The notes under the pieces are model-generated. The model worked only from the letters and a program-made list of their open reading frames with translations, made no database searches and was not told the origin of the DNA. From positions 62,001 to 126,000 of the forward strand of contig NZ_VRUU01000003.1 in the NCBI RefSeq assembly GCF_008039875.1: a stretch of DNA of 64,000 nt, read 5' to 3'. Both the position numbers and the translations under genes were made by a program. Source of the stretch: Methylobacterium sp. WL119. GTDB taxonomy: Bacteria; Pseudomonadota; Alphaproteobacteria; Rhizobiales; Beijerinckiaceae. Position 1 is the stretch's first letter; every line of letters starts with the position of its first letter. Below, one piece after another: positions 46,885 through 55,537 of the stretch.

Positions 46885-48132
46885 ATGCAGGTGCATCTCG
46901 TTACGCTCGGCTCACACGGCGACGTTCTGCCGTTCCTTGCGCTCGCCTCCGCCCTCAAGCGGCGCGGTCATGCCGTCGCCCTGGCGGCGCCGGCGCCGTT
47001 CGGCGGGCTGGCGAAGCGGGCCGGGGTCGATTTCCACGCTCTCGGCACGCAGGCGGATTACGAGCGCACCATCCGGCACCCGGATCTCTGGCATCCGCGG
47101 CGCGGGGTCGCACCGCTTCTGCAGACCCTGTCCTCGGCGACCGAGCCGGTGTTCGACTGGCTGCGCACACGGTGGTCGGCCGAGGGCGGTGTCGTCGTGG
47201 CGTCGCCCAACAGCCTCGGCGCCCGCGTCGCGCAGGACAAGCTCGGCCTGCCCCTGGTGACGCTCCACGTCGCGCCGTTCCTGATCGAGAGCCGCCGCGA
47301 CGCCCCCGTTCTTCCGGGCCTGCCGCTGGCGCACCTCCTGCCGTCGCGCACGCGGCATTGGCTCGGGCGGGGCGGGGATCGCTACGTCGTCGACCCGGCG
47401 GTGCTGCCCGGCCTGAACGCGTTTCGGGCGACCCTCGGCCTGCCGCCGGTCCGCCGGCTGCGCCACTGGTGGAACAGCCCGACGCGGATGGTGCTCACCT
47501 GCCCGGACTGGTTCGCCGAGCCGCAGCCCGATTGGCCCGAGCAGGCCGTGCAGGTCGGCTTTCCGCTCTCGGATCGCTTCGGTGACCGGGACGGGCTCGA
47601 CCCGGAGGTGGCGGCTTTCCTCGACGCGGGCGCGCCGCCCATCGCCTTCACCTACGGCTCGGGAATGCGCCAGGGTCGGGCGTTCTTCCGCACCGCGACC
47701 GCCCTGTGCCGGCGCATGGGCCGCCGCGGCATCCTGCTGGCGCCGCAGGCCGATCAGGTCTCCGACACCCTGCCGCCGGAGATCCGGCACGTGGCCTACG
47801 CGCCGTTCAGCGCGCTGCTGCCGCACTGTGCCGCCCTGGTCCATCACGGCGGCATCGGCACCGTGGCGCAGGCGCTCACCGCCGGCATCCCGCAGCTCGT
47901 CGTTCCGGTGGCGTTCGATCACTTCGACGAAGCCGCCCGCCTGAGGAAGCTCGGCGTGGGGGCGACGCTGAGCCGTCGCCGGTTCACGCCGTCACGCGGC
48001 GCGCGCGTCATGGATCGGCTCCTGACCTCCCCGACCGTGGCGCACGCCTGCCGCGAGGCCGCGCAGCGAGTCGCGCACGAAGACGGGCTCGGCGCGACCT
48101 GCGATGCCGTCGAGCAGGCGATGGCGGCGTGA
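46885..48132 (+). CDS. Family 1 glycosyltransferase (UGT/RhlB-like)
   Basis: 415 aa with the GT-B fold of sterol/flavonoid-type transferases and rhamnosyltransferase RhlB. N-terminal motif GSHGDVLPFLALASALKRRG, then central RHVAYAPFSALLPHCAALVH, and the sugar-nucleotide signature HHGGIGTVAQALTAGIPQLV (about 310-330) followed by PVAFDHFDEAARL. It would move an activated sugar to a lipid or other hydrophobic acceptor. The AT-rich leader and a neighbouring broken SDR suggest an acquired or remodelled locus. No transport gene is adjacent. Confidence 0.88.
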   Translation: MQVHLVTLGSHGDVLPFLALASALKRRGHAVALAAPAPFGGLAKRAGVDFHALGTQADYERTIRHPDLWHPRRGVAPLLQTLSSATEPVFDWLRTRWSAEGGVVVASPNSLGARVAQDKLGLPLVTLHVAPFLIESRRDAPVLPGLPLAHLLPSRTRHWLGRGGDRYVVDPAVLPGLNAFRATLGLPPVRRLRHWWNSPTRMVLTCPDWFAEPQPDWPEQAVQVGFPLSDRFGDRDGLDPEVAAFLDAGAPPIAFTYGSGMRQGRAFFRTATALCRRMGRRGILLAPQADQVSDTLPPEIRHVAYAPFSALLPHCAALVHHGGIGTVAQALTAGIPQLVVPVAFDHFDEAARLRKLGVGATLSRRRFTPSRGARVMDRLLTSPTVAHACREAAQRVAHEDGLGATCDAVEQAMAA

Positions 48133-48363
48133 GCCCCGGCATGACCACGAAACGTCGGTCGCACCCGGTGACGGGCGACGGCCCGGCCGATTGAGCGGTC
48201 GCGACCGTCGGGTTGGCCGCCTGAGTGAGGTCAGGCTCGCGACCGCGACCTCCGCGGCACCTGACCACAGGCTCCGAACCGGGTGGCGAACGGACGGTTG
48301 GCCTCGCGACCATGGGTGGCATGGGCGGGCCTGCCCGGCATGTCGCGACGAAGGAGGTTCCGG

Positions 48364-48783
48364 GTGCCGTTTTCACCGAACAAGGCGATCTGCGTTCTCG
48401 GCTGCGTCGCCTGCCTACTGGGGCCGGCATGGCCTGCCGCGGCGCAGAGCACGGGCTACGTCACCGGCTTTCCGGGCAAGGATCCGGCCGGCGACGACGA
48501 GATCGGGTGGGGGCCGGCCTACAGGCCGGAGACGAGCTTCTCGCAACCCGGCACGCCGCCGACGCCCGGCGATTTCGCGGGCGCGGCCTATCGGGCGCGC
48601 ACGGGCCGCGGGCCCTACGACGACGTGCAGAACGTCCGTAGCATGCGGCAGGTCCGTACAGAGCCCAGCGAGCGGTTCGCGACGGCATCGCAGCGCATCG
48701 TCCGCGCGCGTCGGATCGGCAAGCGGTCAGCGGCCGCACACGGTCACGTCCGGCACCGGGCGGCACGGCAGGCGATCCGATGA
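48364..48783 (+). CDS. Secreted basic hypothetical protein
   Basis: 139 aa from a GTG at 48364, set by AGGAGG 8 bp upstream. Signal peptide VPFSPNKAICVLGCVACLLG, cleavage after AAA. The mature part has Pro/Gly turns (YVTGFPGKDPAGDDEIGWGP) and a strongly basic tail (RIVRARRIGKRSAAAHGHVR). No family known. The upstream frame carries in-frame ATGs (48283, 48340) that would precede the signal peptide and have no Shine-Dalgarno. Confidence 0.7.
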   Translation: MPFSPNKAICVLGCVACLLGPAWPAAAQSTGYVTGFPGKDPAGDDEIGWGPAYRPETSFSQPGTPPTPGDFAGAAYRARTGRGPYDDVQNVRSMRQVRTEPSERFATASQRIVRARRIGKRSAAAHGHVRHRAARQAIR

Positions 48784-48832
48784 AGGGGCCCTTTCGCGTC
48801 GACCGCGACGCGTCTTCCGCGCGAGGGCGACG

Positions 48833-49078
48833 CTACAGGAAGTCGATCTTCCGGGCGAAATAGTCGCTGTGCGGATTGACGCCCATCGGCTCGGACGAGA
48901 CGAAGGGCCGGGCCGCCTGGAACACGATCATCGCCATGATGGCCGCCATCGACCCACCGACCGGTGCCGATACGATGGCCAGGACCGGCGAGTATTTCCA
49001 GAGCAGCAGAGTCGTGATCGCGAGCCCGACGGCCGACGCCAGCACGATCCGAAAGATGCAGCATTCCGACGGTTGCAT
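48833..49078 (-). CDS. Small membrane hypothetical protein
   Basis: 81 aa, two membrane segments (FRIVLASAVGLAITTLLLW and APVGGSMAAIMAMIVF) and a C-terminal soluble part ending DYFARKIDFL. The sequence has two cysteines near the start (SECCIF). No family recognised. An AT-rich stretch upstream (about 49100-49140) probably holds its promoter. Confidence 0.65.
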   Translation of the reverse strand: MQPSECCIFRIVLASAVGLAITTLLLWKYSPVLAIVSAPVGGSMAAIMAMIVFQAARPFVSSEPMGVNPHSDYFARKIDFL

Positions 49079-49453
49079 GCTTGCCTCCCAACCTGGGCAC
49101 GTAAATCATAGGTTGTTAACATTGCCAAACATTCAATCGTGCCGTGTGTGCGTACTCATCCGCAAGGCATGACCGTGGCTTACCGCGTGCAGGCTGCGGC
49201 CTCGCGGTTTTTCGGAAGGCTGTTGCACCCCGGTCACGCTGGATCACGGCGGGCAACGATCCGCCGGCAGCGTCTCCTGCAATCATCCTGGCACCGACCT
49301 TGCTCCGGATGGTGCACCGCGACGTGTTGCGACGCAGCGTGCGCACCGGCACGTCACGGCCGAGGTCGGATCGCCATCTCTGGATCGACGCAGATCGCGG
49401 TGCGGCTGCACCGCCGGCGGATCGCTTCGCCACAACCGGTAAGGATGCCAAGC
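49079..49453. other. Intergenic region
   Basis: 375 bp without a supported gene. The first 60 bp are AT-rich. The rest contains short open frames in all directions with inconsistent third-position GC. I see no clear RNA structure. Confidence 0.4.
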
Positions 49454-49552
49454 ATGAAACTGAAGCTGTTCAGCTACGCGATGATCGGGGCCTTCGCTTT
49501 CGGCCTCGTTGCGACCGTCATCGGGACGGCCAGCGTGATTGTCGGCTTCTGA
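49454..49552 (+). CDS. Very short single-span membrane protein
   Basis: 32 aa, MKLKLFSYAMIGAFAFGLVA followed by TVIGTASVIVGF, essentially one membrane helix with Lys at the N-terminus. TAAGGA precedes it by 8 bp. Similar tiny membrane proteins are common in Alphaproteobacteria and usually escape annotation. Called from the ribosome binding site and topology. Confidence 0.5.
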   Translation: MKLKLFSYAMIGAFAFGLVATVIGTASVIVGF

Positions 49553-49724
49553 CCGAAGGACTTGGGGCGCGATTCGAGGCGTGCGCGAGGGGACCGGGTC
49601 CCGCCGCGCGCGTCCCATGCTGGATCGGACCCACGCATTCAGGGCCCTGGTTCGGCGGTGATCGAACGCTAGGTGCGTGTGCCTGAGCGACGGCGATCCG
49701 CCGGCGCGAGCCGGATACCGTCCC

Positions 49725-50033
49725 ATGGCCCTGGAAAAGCATTCCGATCAGGATGCGCACCTTTCCGCCACCGATCCGAACATCGTGGTCTTCGCAATGA
49801 TCGAGGGTGGGCGGGTGATCCACGTCGAGATCCCGGTTGACGTGATGCATGCCGAGTTCGGCGCGACCAAGCTCGGGCCGGTCGACTTCTTCGAGTCGCA
49901 TCGTGCCGTGATCGAGGGAACCGCGAAGCAGATCTATGAGCGCCTGTCCGAGCCGAGCGACCGCGTTCGGATCGGTGCTGCGGATTTTGCCGCGCCGGGC
50001 TCGCGGGCCAATGCGGCGGATGAGGTGACCTGA
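49725..50033 (+). CDS. Hypothetical protein, possible DUF1488
   Basis: 102 aa from the ATG at 49725. The core IVVFAMIEGGRVIHVEIPVD, then a FGA motif in AEFGATKLGPVDFF and ESHRAVIEGTAKQIYERLS, follow the DUF1488 pattern (G-V-C, FGA, R-IE-A--KY). That is a small domain found in many Alphaproteobacteria without known role. The match is by eye and partial. The tail (SRANAADEVT) is flexible. Confidence 0.65.
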   Translation: MALEKHSDQDAHLSATDPNIVVFAMIEGGRVIHVEIPVDVMHAEFGATKLGPVDFFESHRAVIEGTAKQIYERLSEPSDRVRIGAADFAAPGSRANAADEVT

Positions 50034-50127
50034 CCGAGGACGACCCGTCGAGGCTCCCCGGCTCGGACGCGATCGGCACCGCGGATCATGCCGCCGGCGC
50101 CGCTCGGAACATCGCGACGCGCTTGCG

Positions 50128-50153
50128 AGAACCGCGACCGATCGCAGGACGTT
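50128..50153 (+). promoter_or_regulatory. Near-consensus EcfG-type promoter
   Basis: AGAAC (50128-50132), 17 bp, CGTT (50150-50153): one mismatch to GGAAC-17-CGTT. It lies 26 bp before the ATG at 50179, the same distance as at 26256. Confidence 0.5.
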
Positions 50154-50178
50154 GCTCTTCCGAACCGGAGAGTCCCCC

Positions 50179-50412
50179 ATGCCCTATCAGGTCGCCAACA
50201 CCGAAGATCTCGCGAACACCACCTACGACGCCGGCCGTCCCGCCGACGCTGGGGAAACGCGTGATGCGCCAGCCGCCCGGAAGCTGGAGGAAGGCCTGAC
50301 CGACGCGACCAGTTCCGAGCCGCTCCCGGTGCCGGGAGAGGATGCCGAGGTCGGCTTGGCCCAGAAGGGCACCGGCGAGGCCGCGGTCGTCCGCCGCGAA
50401 ACCGAGATCTGA
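50179..50412 (+). CDS. Small acidic hypothetical protein
   Basis: 77 aa, hydrophilic and low in complexity (YQVANTEDLANTTYDAGRPA), likely disordered. GGAGAG precedes the ATG by 8 bp. It is followed 12 bp later by another small disordered protein, so the two share a message from the EcfG-type promoter. Composition recalls hydrophilin-like stress peptides. Confidence 0.65.
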   Translation: MPYQVANTEDLANTTYDAGRPADAGETRDAPAARKLEEGLTDATSSEPLPVPGEDAEVGLAQKGTGEAAVVRRETEI

Positions 50413-50424
50413 AGGACCGCCCGC

Positions 50425-50595
50425 ATGACCGCCGACACAACCGACACCCAGGCCCAGCGGATGCCGCAGGGAAAACCGAAGCCGGACGGCGCGGCGATCA
50501 CGCCCCAGGACACCGTCACCGGGGAGACCAAGCCGGGCGCGGGCCCGATGGACCGGCCGGGAACGGAGGCCGAGGATAAGGCTCGGCGTCCGTAG
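50425..50595 (+). CDS. Small disordered hypothetical protein
   Basis: 56 aa (MTADTTDTQAQRMPQGKPKP, ending EAEDKARRP). Almost no hydrophobic residues; Pro/Thr/Asp rich. Second gene of a two-gene unit with 50179-50412. Possibly a hydrophilin. Called from operon position and codon bias. Confidence 0.55.
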   Translation: MTADTTDTQAQRMPQGKPKPDGAAITPQDTVTGETKPGAGPMDRPGTEAEDKARRP

Positions 50596-50783
50596 GCCGC
50601 CAGGCGCGGCTGGACCCGACGACGCGAACTCGCAACCTGTCCCGAACGCGGATCGGCGCGAGCCGCTGGGTTCGCCATGCCATAGGGTTCGATCGGCGAA
50701 GCGACGCCGCCACGCGGTCGCGTCGAGGCCGCGAGGCCTCCGGCAGCGTGACGGCATCGGCGCTCTCGGCGAGACGGACCCGA

Positions 50784-51161
50784 TCAGCCGGTCTTCTCGA
50801 CGGCGCTCGGCAGGACGAGCGGCGGCGTCTGCTGGTGCTGGATCACGCGCCAGACCTCGTGCGACACGCGTCGATAGGTCGAGGTGCAGTTCGCCTGATA
50901 CGCCTCGTCGTCGCGCGCGGCCTCGACGTGGTAGGCGACCACGATGATGCCCTCCTGCGGCCGGGCGATCTGGCCCTTCGAGAACGCGAGCTCGGTCCAT
51001 CGCGGCGTATGAGCGACGGCCTCGATCGCCTGGGTGCCGCTGAGCACGAAGGGCGGGTGCGGCAGCACCATGAGGCATTCCTCGTCGACGAGCTCGCGAT
51101 AATGGTCGGGACTGCCGTCCCAGAGGCTCTTCTCGAAAGACCAGACACGGTCGTCGTCCAT
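50784..51161 (-). CDS. SnoaL/NTF2-like protein (DUF4440-type)
   Basis: 125 aa from an ATG at 51161 (MDDDRVWSFEKSLWDGSPDH). The cone-fold NTF2 pattern is clear: YRELVDEECLMVLPHPPFVL, then SGTQAIEAV, IIVVAYHVEAARDDEAYQAN, and CTSTYRRVSHEVWRVIQHQQ. Proteins of this type serve as small hydrolase/isomerase-like or binding domains; the ligand is unknown. Single gene. Confidence 0.8.
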   Translation of the reverse strand: MDDDRVWSFEKSLWDGSPDHYRELVDEECLMVLPHPPFVLSGTQAIEAVAHTPRWTELAFSKGQIARPQEGIIVVAYHVEAARDDEAYQANCTSTYRRVSHEVWRVIQHQQTPPLVLPSAVEKTG

Positions 51162-51572
51162 GGCATTCACCTCAAGCAGCGGGAAGTCCCTCGGAGAAGT
51201 GCGGTCGCACCGCTTCGTTCCGTCGTGCCGCGACCCTGCGAGCGGGTCGACCGCTTGAGGCTCGGGTCTTCCGAAACCGTAAAACAGTATCGTCGACGCG
51301 CCCGAACGTGCTTGGCCCGACGTCGCGCAACGATCTTCGGAGAGGGCCATTCCGGCTGGGCGACGTCCCGCACTGTGCTTCGGAAGCCTTGTCGGACCGC
51401 GGCCGAATTCTGACGCCGGGCCGGCCGCCGCAGTCGCTTTCCGGTCGTCCGAAGCTCCGATGTCTAAATTCGGCACATCATCGACGGCATCGCTCTTGCC
51501 GAAACTTGGTGCGTTCGCCATTTCTTGTCTCACTCACGGACAAGCGGGGGCCCGCGATCCGGGATCGAAACG
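51162..51572. other. Intergenic region between divergent genes
   Basis: 411 bp with no supported gene; it must hold promoters for both the SnoaL-like gene (left) and the 80-aa gene (right). Moderately low GC; no clear palindrome or RNA seen. Confidence 0.4.
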
Positions 51573-51815
51573 ATGTCCTCATCAACGACGGAACGGCTCC
51601 TCGATGTCGGCGGCCCCTTGAGCCGCCGATCGACGGTCATCGCCAACGTGCGCTGGTTCCGAAAGCTCGCCGCGCGCGCGCTTCGCGACGGCGCGCCGAA
51701 TGCGGAGGTGCGGGCGGCCAACGCCCGAGCCGCCGCGCGCATCCTGATCCGTCAGGGGAAGCGCGAAGCGCTGGTCGACCGCATGATCCGTGAGACGCAA
51801 GGGGCCGACGTTTAG
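51573..51815 (+). CDS. Small basic hypothetical protein
   Basis: 80 aa (MSSSTTERLLDVGGPLSRRS). Amphipathic helices with many Arg/Ala (VRWFRKLAARALRDGAPNAE and ARAAARILIRQGKREALVDR). No family recognised. Confidence 0.6.
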   Translation: MSSSTTERLLDVGGPLSRRSTVIANVRWFRKLAARALRDGAPNAEVRAANARAAARILIRQGKREALVDRMIRETQGADV

Positions 51816-51888
51816 GCCTTCCGCACCGATCCACGCCCTTCGCGAACAGTCCGCCGGCGCGCCGCATCCACGCACCGGCGGCCGACGG

Positions 51889-53160
51889 TCAGTGCCCGGC
51901 CGGCGCCGGCTGACCCGGCTGGAGCCAGGTCTTCAGCGCGTCGAGCCAGCCGGCAGGCAGCACGACCCAGCTCGGCAGGGCGGGCAGGACGTTGGCGGCC
52001 GAGCCGTTCCAGCGGCCGGCGAGGGTCTGGCGGCTTTCCGCATCCATCTCGCGGATCTTCATGTCGAGGATCTTCTCCTGGATCGGCAGCGTCTGCATCT
52101 GCGCCTGAGCCGACTGGGCGTTCTTCATCGCCACGAAGGTCAGGTCGATCGCCTTCTGGATCTCGGGGTTGTCAAAGGTCAGACCCTCGGCGTAGCCGAG
52201 CGTCGTCACCGTGATCCCCATCGGCTCGTAGACGCGCCGGACCTCCTTCTCGACGGCCTCGATGATCGCGGCCTTGCCGTGGATCGCCTCGTCGGTGGTG
52301 CGGCGGCCGAACTCCTTGGCCATCGCCGCCTGGACGAGGCGGTGGACGTTCTCGTCGACCACCTCGGCCAGCGACTTGCCCTGGATCACGCTCGCGAAGT
52401 TCACCTGCGGGTCGCTCGCGTTGCCGCCGGTGGCACGCGCGCCGAACCAGTAGACGAACTTGCTCGCATCCTCCTCCTTCACGAAGGCCGAGACGACGAC
52501 GCCGGTGCGCAGGGTCACCGATTCCGCGGTCTCGAAGCGGATGCCCTGGTCCTTGGCCGAGGTGCCGCGATCGGTCGAGCTCACCCATTCGCGCGAGACC
52601 GGCGACCGGTCGACGAGCATCAGCCGCGCGGCGGGCACGTAGTAGTCGTAGGCCCAGCCGGGATTGCGGATCAGCGTGTGCGGGATCTGGACCCGCTTCA
52701 TCGCGACCTTGCGCTCGTTCAGGAACTGCTCGGACATGAAGGCCGCCTGGCCGGACTTCGATTCGCCGACCTCGGGGATGAGGAAGGCGGTCTGGTTCGG
52801 CAGGACCTCGACGAATTCCGGGTAGTCGCGGGTGTCGTAGTAGGCCTGCGCCGGCTCGGGCTGCGCCTCGACCAGCAAGCCCGCGACCGCGAGCCCGGCA
52901 TATCCGGCCCCGCGCCGTCCGACGCACCAGATCGCGGCGATCAGGGCCAGGGACAGGATTGCCGCGAACGGGCCGGCGCCGTTCAGGGCCGTCGCGGCCC
53001 AGGCGGTCTCGGCCGCCGGCCAGTCGGCATCCTGGAACTGGCGGGCCGCGATGCGCCCGGCCTCCGCGGCGCCGAGCCGGTCGCCCGGCCCTGCACGCAG
53101 GACGAAGACATCCGTGCCGACGACGAGCGTCGTCAACGCGATACGAAGCGTGGTGCTCAT
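51889..53160 (-). CDS. SPFH/Band 7 domain membrane protein
   Basis: 423 aa from an ATG at 53160. Two N-terminal membrane segments (STTLRIALTTLVVGTDVFVL and PFAAILSLALIAAIWC, then GYAGLAVAGLLV), followed by an SPFH domain (about 115-380) with YPEFVEVLPNQTAFLIPEVG and a prohibitin-like helical part (KAAIIEAVEKEVRRVYEPMG and AEGLTFDNPEIQKAIDLTFV). The C-terminal ~40 residues are Pro/Ala rich. SPFH proteins form membrane microdomains and oligomers. No NfeD or FtsH partner is adjacent. The gene may be longer at the N-terminus, but no better start is seen. Confidence 0.85.
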   Translation of the reverse strand: MSTTLRIALTTLVVGTDVFVLRAGPGDRLGAAEAGRIAARQFQDADWPAAETAWAATALNGAGPFAAILSLALIAAIWCVGRRGAGYAGLAVAGLLVEAQPEPAQAYYDTRDYPEFVEVLPNQTAFLIPEVGESKSGQAAFMSEQFLNERKVAMKRVQIPHTLIRNPGWAYDYYVPAARLMLVDRSPVSREWVSSTDRGTSAKDQGIRFETAESVTLRTGVVVSAFVKEEDASKFVYWFGARATGGNASDPQVNFASVIQGKSLAEVVDENVHRLVQAAMAKEFGRRTTDEAIHGKAAIIEAVEKEVRRVYEPMGITVTTLGYAEGLTFDNPEIQKAIDLTFVAMKNAQSAQAQMQTLPIQEKILDMKIREMDAESRQTLAGRWNGSAANVLPALPSWVVLPAGWLDALKTWLQPGQPAPAGH

Positions 53161-53392
53161 GGATGGGGGTCTGCAGCGAGACGTGAGATGCCCCAGATGG
53201 CCTGGGGCCGTCACCGTGGGCGGAGGGCACGCCGGAGTCTCGCCGGGGCCGCGTCGCGCGGTGCTCGCCGACCGGGATGGCGGCGAACGACGGTGATCAT
53301 CGCGCCGCGTCGTGTGCGCCGCAACACCAAAGCGACAGGCGGTGCGTGCGGCGCGGACAACGAAGCCATGCGACCCTTGCAGGTCGCCGGCC

Positions 53393-53692
53393 TCACCGAC
53401 CGAGGGACGGGCCGCCGGCCGCACCGCCGGTGCCGGGCGGTCCGCTGGTCGGCGTCCCGCCGATGTTCACGCTCGGGGTGGTACCGGGCACGGACGAGTT
53501 GCTCGGGTTGGCCTCGTTGCCGCGGGTGATCGGGCTCGGGCCGAGGTCGCGCGCTCCGCCGCCAACACCGCCGGTGCCGGGAGGGGCGGTGACGCCGGTA
53601 TTGCCGGCGCCGCCCGTGACGATCTGCGCCGAGGCGGGACCGCTTAGGAGAACTCCGAGCGCGGAGGCGAGTGCGATCGTCGAGCGTGTCAT
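53393..53692 (-). CDS. Secreted Gly/Pro/Thr-rich protein
   Basis: 99 aa from the ATG at 53692. Signal peptide TRSTIALASALGVLLSGPAS, cleavage after ASA. The mature part is low complexity (GGAGNTGVTAPPGTGGVGGG and STP-rich stretches) with no cysteine, so likely a disordered periplasmic or surface protein. A second in-frame ATG lies 12 bp upstream. A weak EcfG-type site lies 33 bp upstream. Confidence 0.7.
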   Translation of the reverse strand: MTRSTIALASALGVLLSGPASAQIVTGGAGNTGVTAPPGTGGVGGGARDLGPSPITRGNEANPSNSSVPGTTPSVNIGGTPTSGPPGTGGAAGGPSLGR

Positions 53693-53724
53693 CGGGCCGT
53701 CCATTTTATGAGAGGTCGCACGGC

Positions 53725-53749
53725 AACGGACGGAAGCAGGCGCGGTTCA
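53725..53749 (-). promoter_or_regulatory. Weak EcfG-type promoter match
   Basis: Minus strand TGAAC (53749-53745), 16 bp, CGTT (53728-53725). One mismatch at the first base. Distance to the ATG at 53692 is 32 bp, plausible. Confidence 0.35.
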
Positions 53750-53891
53750 TCCGAAACCCGGGGGATTCGGCAGGTCGACCACCTGCCTAGCCTCGGCGGC
53801 ATCGCTGCGAGGTCGCTCAAGTCGCTCTTCGATGGCTGGCACCGCTTCTCGACCGGTCGACGGGGTTGCCCTAGGCTTCGGCGACACGAGG

Positions 53892-54782
53892 ATGTCCGGC
53901 ATGCGAGGGCACGGGGTGAGGAGCGTGCGTTTCCCGAAGCGATCACGTCCGTCGGCCCCGCCGTCGACGTTCTCTGCGGTGCTCGTGGCGATGGTCGCCC
54001 TCGTGCCGGCGGCGTCCGCGGCGCCGCGCGGGGACGGATCTCGGCACGTCGTCGTGAAGTACGGCCTCAGCTTCCTCAATCTCGGCGTCGGCACCGCGGA
54101 TCTCACGGCCGACCTCACCCCCGAGCGCTACGCGATCGGCCTCACCGGGCGCCTCACCGGTCTCGCCGGCTGGTTCTTCCAGGGCGACGGCACGGCGCGG
54201 TCGAGCGGGCGCCTGTCGCCGGCCGGGGCGGTGCCGAGCACCTTTCGGATCGACAGCCGCTACGGCACCGCACCGGTGCGCGTGCTGGTGACGTTCGATG
54301 CCGGCACCGTCCGCAAGGCGGAGGTCGAGCCCGAGCCGCAGCCGAAACCCGATCGCGTCCCGGTCACCGCCGCCGACACGACCAACGTCACCGATCCGAT
54401 CGGCATGCTGGCGGTGCAGGTCGGCCCCGGCCCGCTGGTCCCCGCCATGTGCGATCGGCGCATCCCGGTCTTCGACGGCGCCGCCCGCGCCGACATCGCG
54501 CTGTCGCGCGGCACGGTGGTCCAGGTCACCGCCGGGCCCTACTGCGGGCCCGCGCTCGAGTGCCGGATCCGCTGGATCCCGGTGGCGGGCCACCGCGCCA
54601 AGGGCTCGTCAGTGCGCCGGATGTCGGAGAACGACGACATGCGCGTGCGCCTGGCCCCGATCACGGAAGCCGGGCTGCTGCTGCCGCTCTCGATCGCCGT
54701 CGGCACCGGCTGGGGCACGGCGCGCATCGAGGCGACGAGCTGGAATGCCGCGCCGGCCAAACCCGCCCACGCGGATCCATGA
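53892..54782 (+). CDS. DUF3108 domain periplasmic protein
   Basis: 296 aa. A signal/anchor (STFSAVLVAMVALVPAASAA) follows a basic leader, so the first ATG (53892, M-S-G-M) or the third codon ATG (53901) is the start. The domain (about 70-285) has the DUF3108 features VVKYGLSFLNLGVGTADLTA, LTGRLTGLAGWFFQG, DPIGMLA, CDRRIPVFDGAARADI and RWIPVAGHR. DUF3108 proteins are periplasmic beta-barrel-like proteins of unknown role. Two cysteines in CGPALEC may bind. Confidence 0.85.
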   Translation: MSGMRGHGVRSVRFPKRSRPSAPPSTFSAVLVAMVALVPAASAAPRGDGSRHVVVKYGLSFLNLGVGTADLTADLTPERYAIGLTGRLTGLAGWFFQGDGTARSSGRLSPAGAVPSTFRIDSRYGTAPVRVLVTFDAGTVRKAEVEPEPQPKPDRVPVTAADTTNVTDPIGMLAVQVGPGPLVPAMCDRRIPVFDGAARADIALSRGTVVQVTAGPYCGPALECRIRWIPVAGHRAKGSSVRRMSENDDMRVRLAPITEAGLLLPLSIAVGTGWGTARIEATSWNAAPAKPAHADP

Positions 54783-54867
54783 GGCCGGCTCGGGGCTTTC
54801 GGCATCGCGGCCCATGTTCGGACCTGGCGCCCCATGCGTCGGACGAAGGCCGCAGGAGGACGATGCG

Positions 54868-55302
54868 ATGCGACGCCCACCCTTTGCGATCCGATCGCTC
54901 GCGGCCCTGGCGATGATCGTCCTCCCGGTCGCGGGCATGCCCCGCGCCCAGGCTCAGACCGTCGCGGCGCCGCCGTCCGGCTCCGCGGCGGCGACGCCCG
55001 ACAACGCGATCCTGCTCACGGTCTTCCTGAAGCACGACCAGTCGCGGCCGCTGGCCGAGCTGAACGCGCAGCTCACCCGGCAGGGGTTCTACAAGGCCTT
55101 CCCGCCGCCCGGCATCGAGGTGGTGTCGTGGAACGTCGTGATGGGCATCGGCCAGGTCATCGTCCTGTGCCTGCCGGCGAACCGGATCCGCGAGATCAAC
55201 CGCGTGCTGGAGGATACCGCCTGGGGCGCCTACCGGACCGAGTTCTACCCGACCTACGATTACAGGGCCGTCGGCCTCGGCGAGCACGAGAAGGCGCAGT
55301 AG
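54868..55302 (+). CDS. Periplasmic hypothetical protein
   Basis: 144 aa; signal peptide MRRPPFAIRSLAALAMIVLP with cleavage near AQA. AGGAGGA lies 6 bp before the ATG. The mature part begins AILLTVFLKHDQSRPLAELN and resembles ferredoxin-like small domains (ITVFLKHDQ, then VVSWNVVMGIGQVIVLCLP). The conserved motif YPTYDYRAVG sits near the end. Homologues appear to be limited to Rhizobiales. No function known. Confidence 0.75.
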   Translation: MRRPPFAIRSLAALAMIVLPVAGMPRAQAQTVAAPPSGSAAATPDNAILLTVFLKHDQSRPLAELNAQLTRQGFYKAFPPPGIEVVSWNVVMGIGQVIVLCLPANRIREINRVLEDTAWGAYRTEFYPTYDYRAVGLGEHEKAQ

Positions 55303-55493
55303 GCCGCACCGATGACGACCGGTCAGGCCCGGCTTCGGCTCGGGCCACGGCGTTGAAGGCCGCTTTCGCGAGCGTGGTCGCAGACGTCTCGCGCTCCCCG
55401 CGGGCGTCCCGCGCCGATGCCCGCCGGCGGCATCGGCGCGGCGGACACGTCGCGCGGCGGATCGCACGATGCGGCATCTCGAGCCGATGTTTT

Positions 55494-55531
55494 AGACCGG
55501 ACTTGGTCTGGCTCCCTGTCCGTGGCATAAT
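55494..55531 (+). promoter_or_regulatory. Promoter with overlapping inverted repeat
   Basis: -35 TTGGTC (55503-55508), 17 bp, -10 CATAAT (55526-55531). The ATG at 55538 follows the -10 by 6 bp, so transcription is expected to begin at or next to the start codon. An inverted repeat AGACC-6-GGTCT (55494-55509) overlaps the -35 and could bind a regulator. Confidence 0.55.
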
Positions 55532-55537
55532 CGGCGC

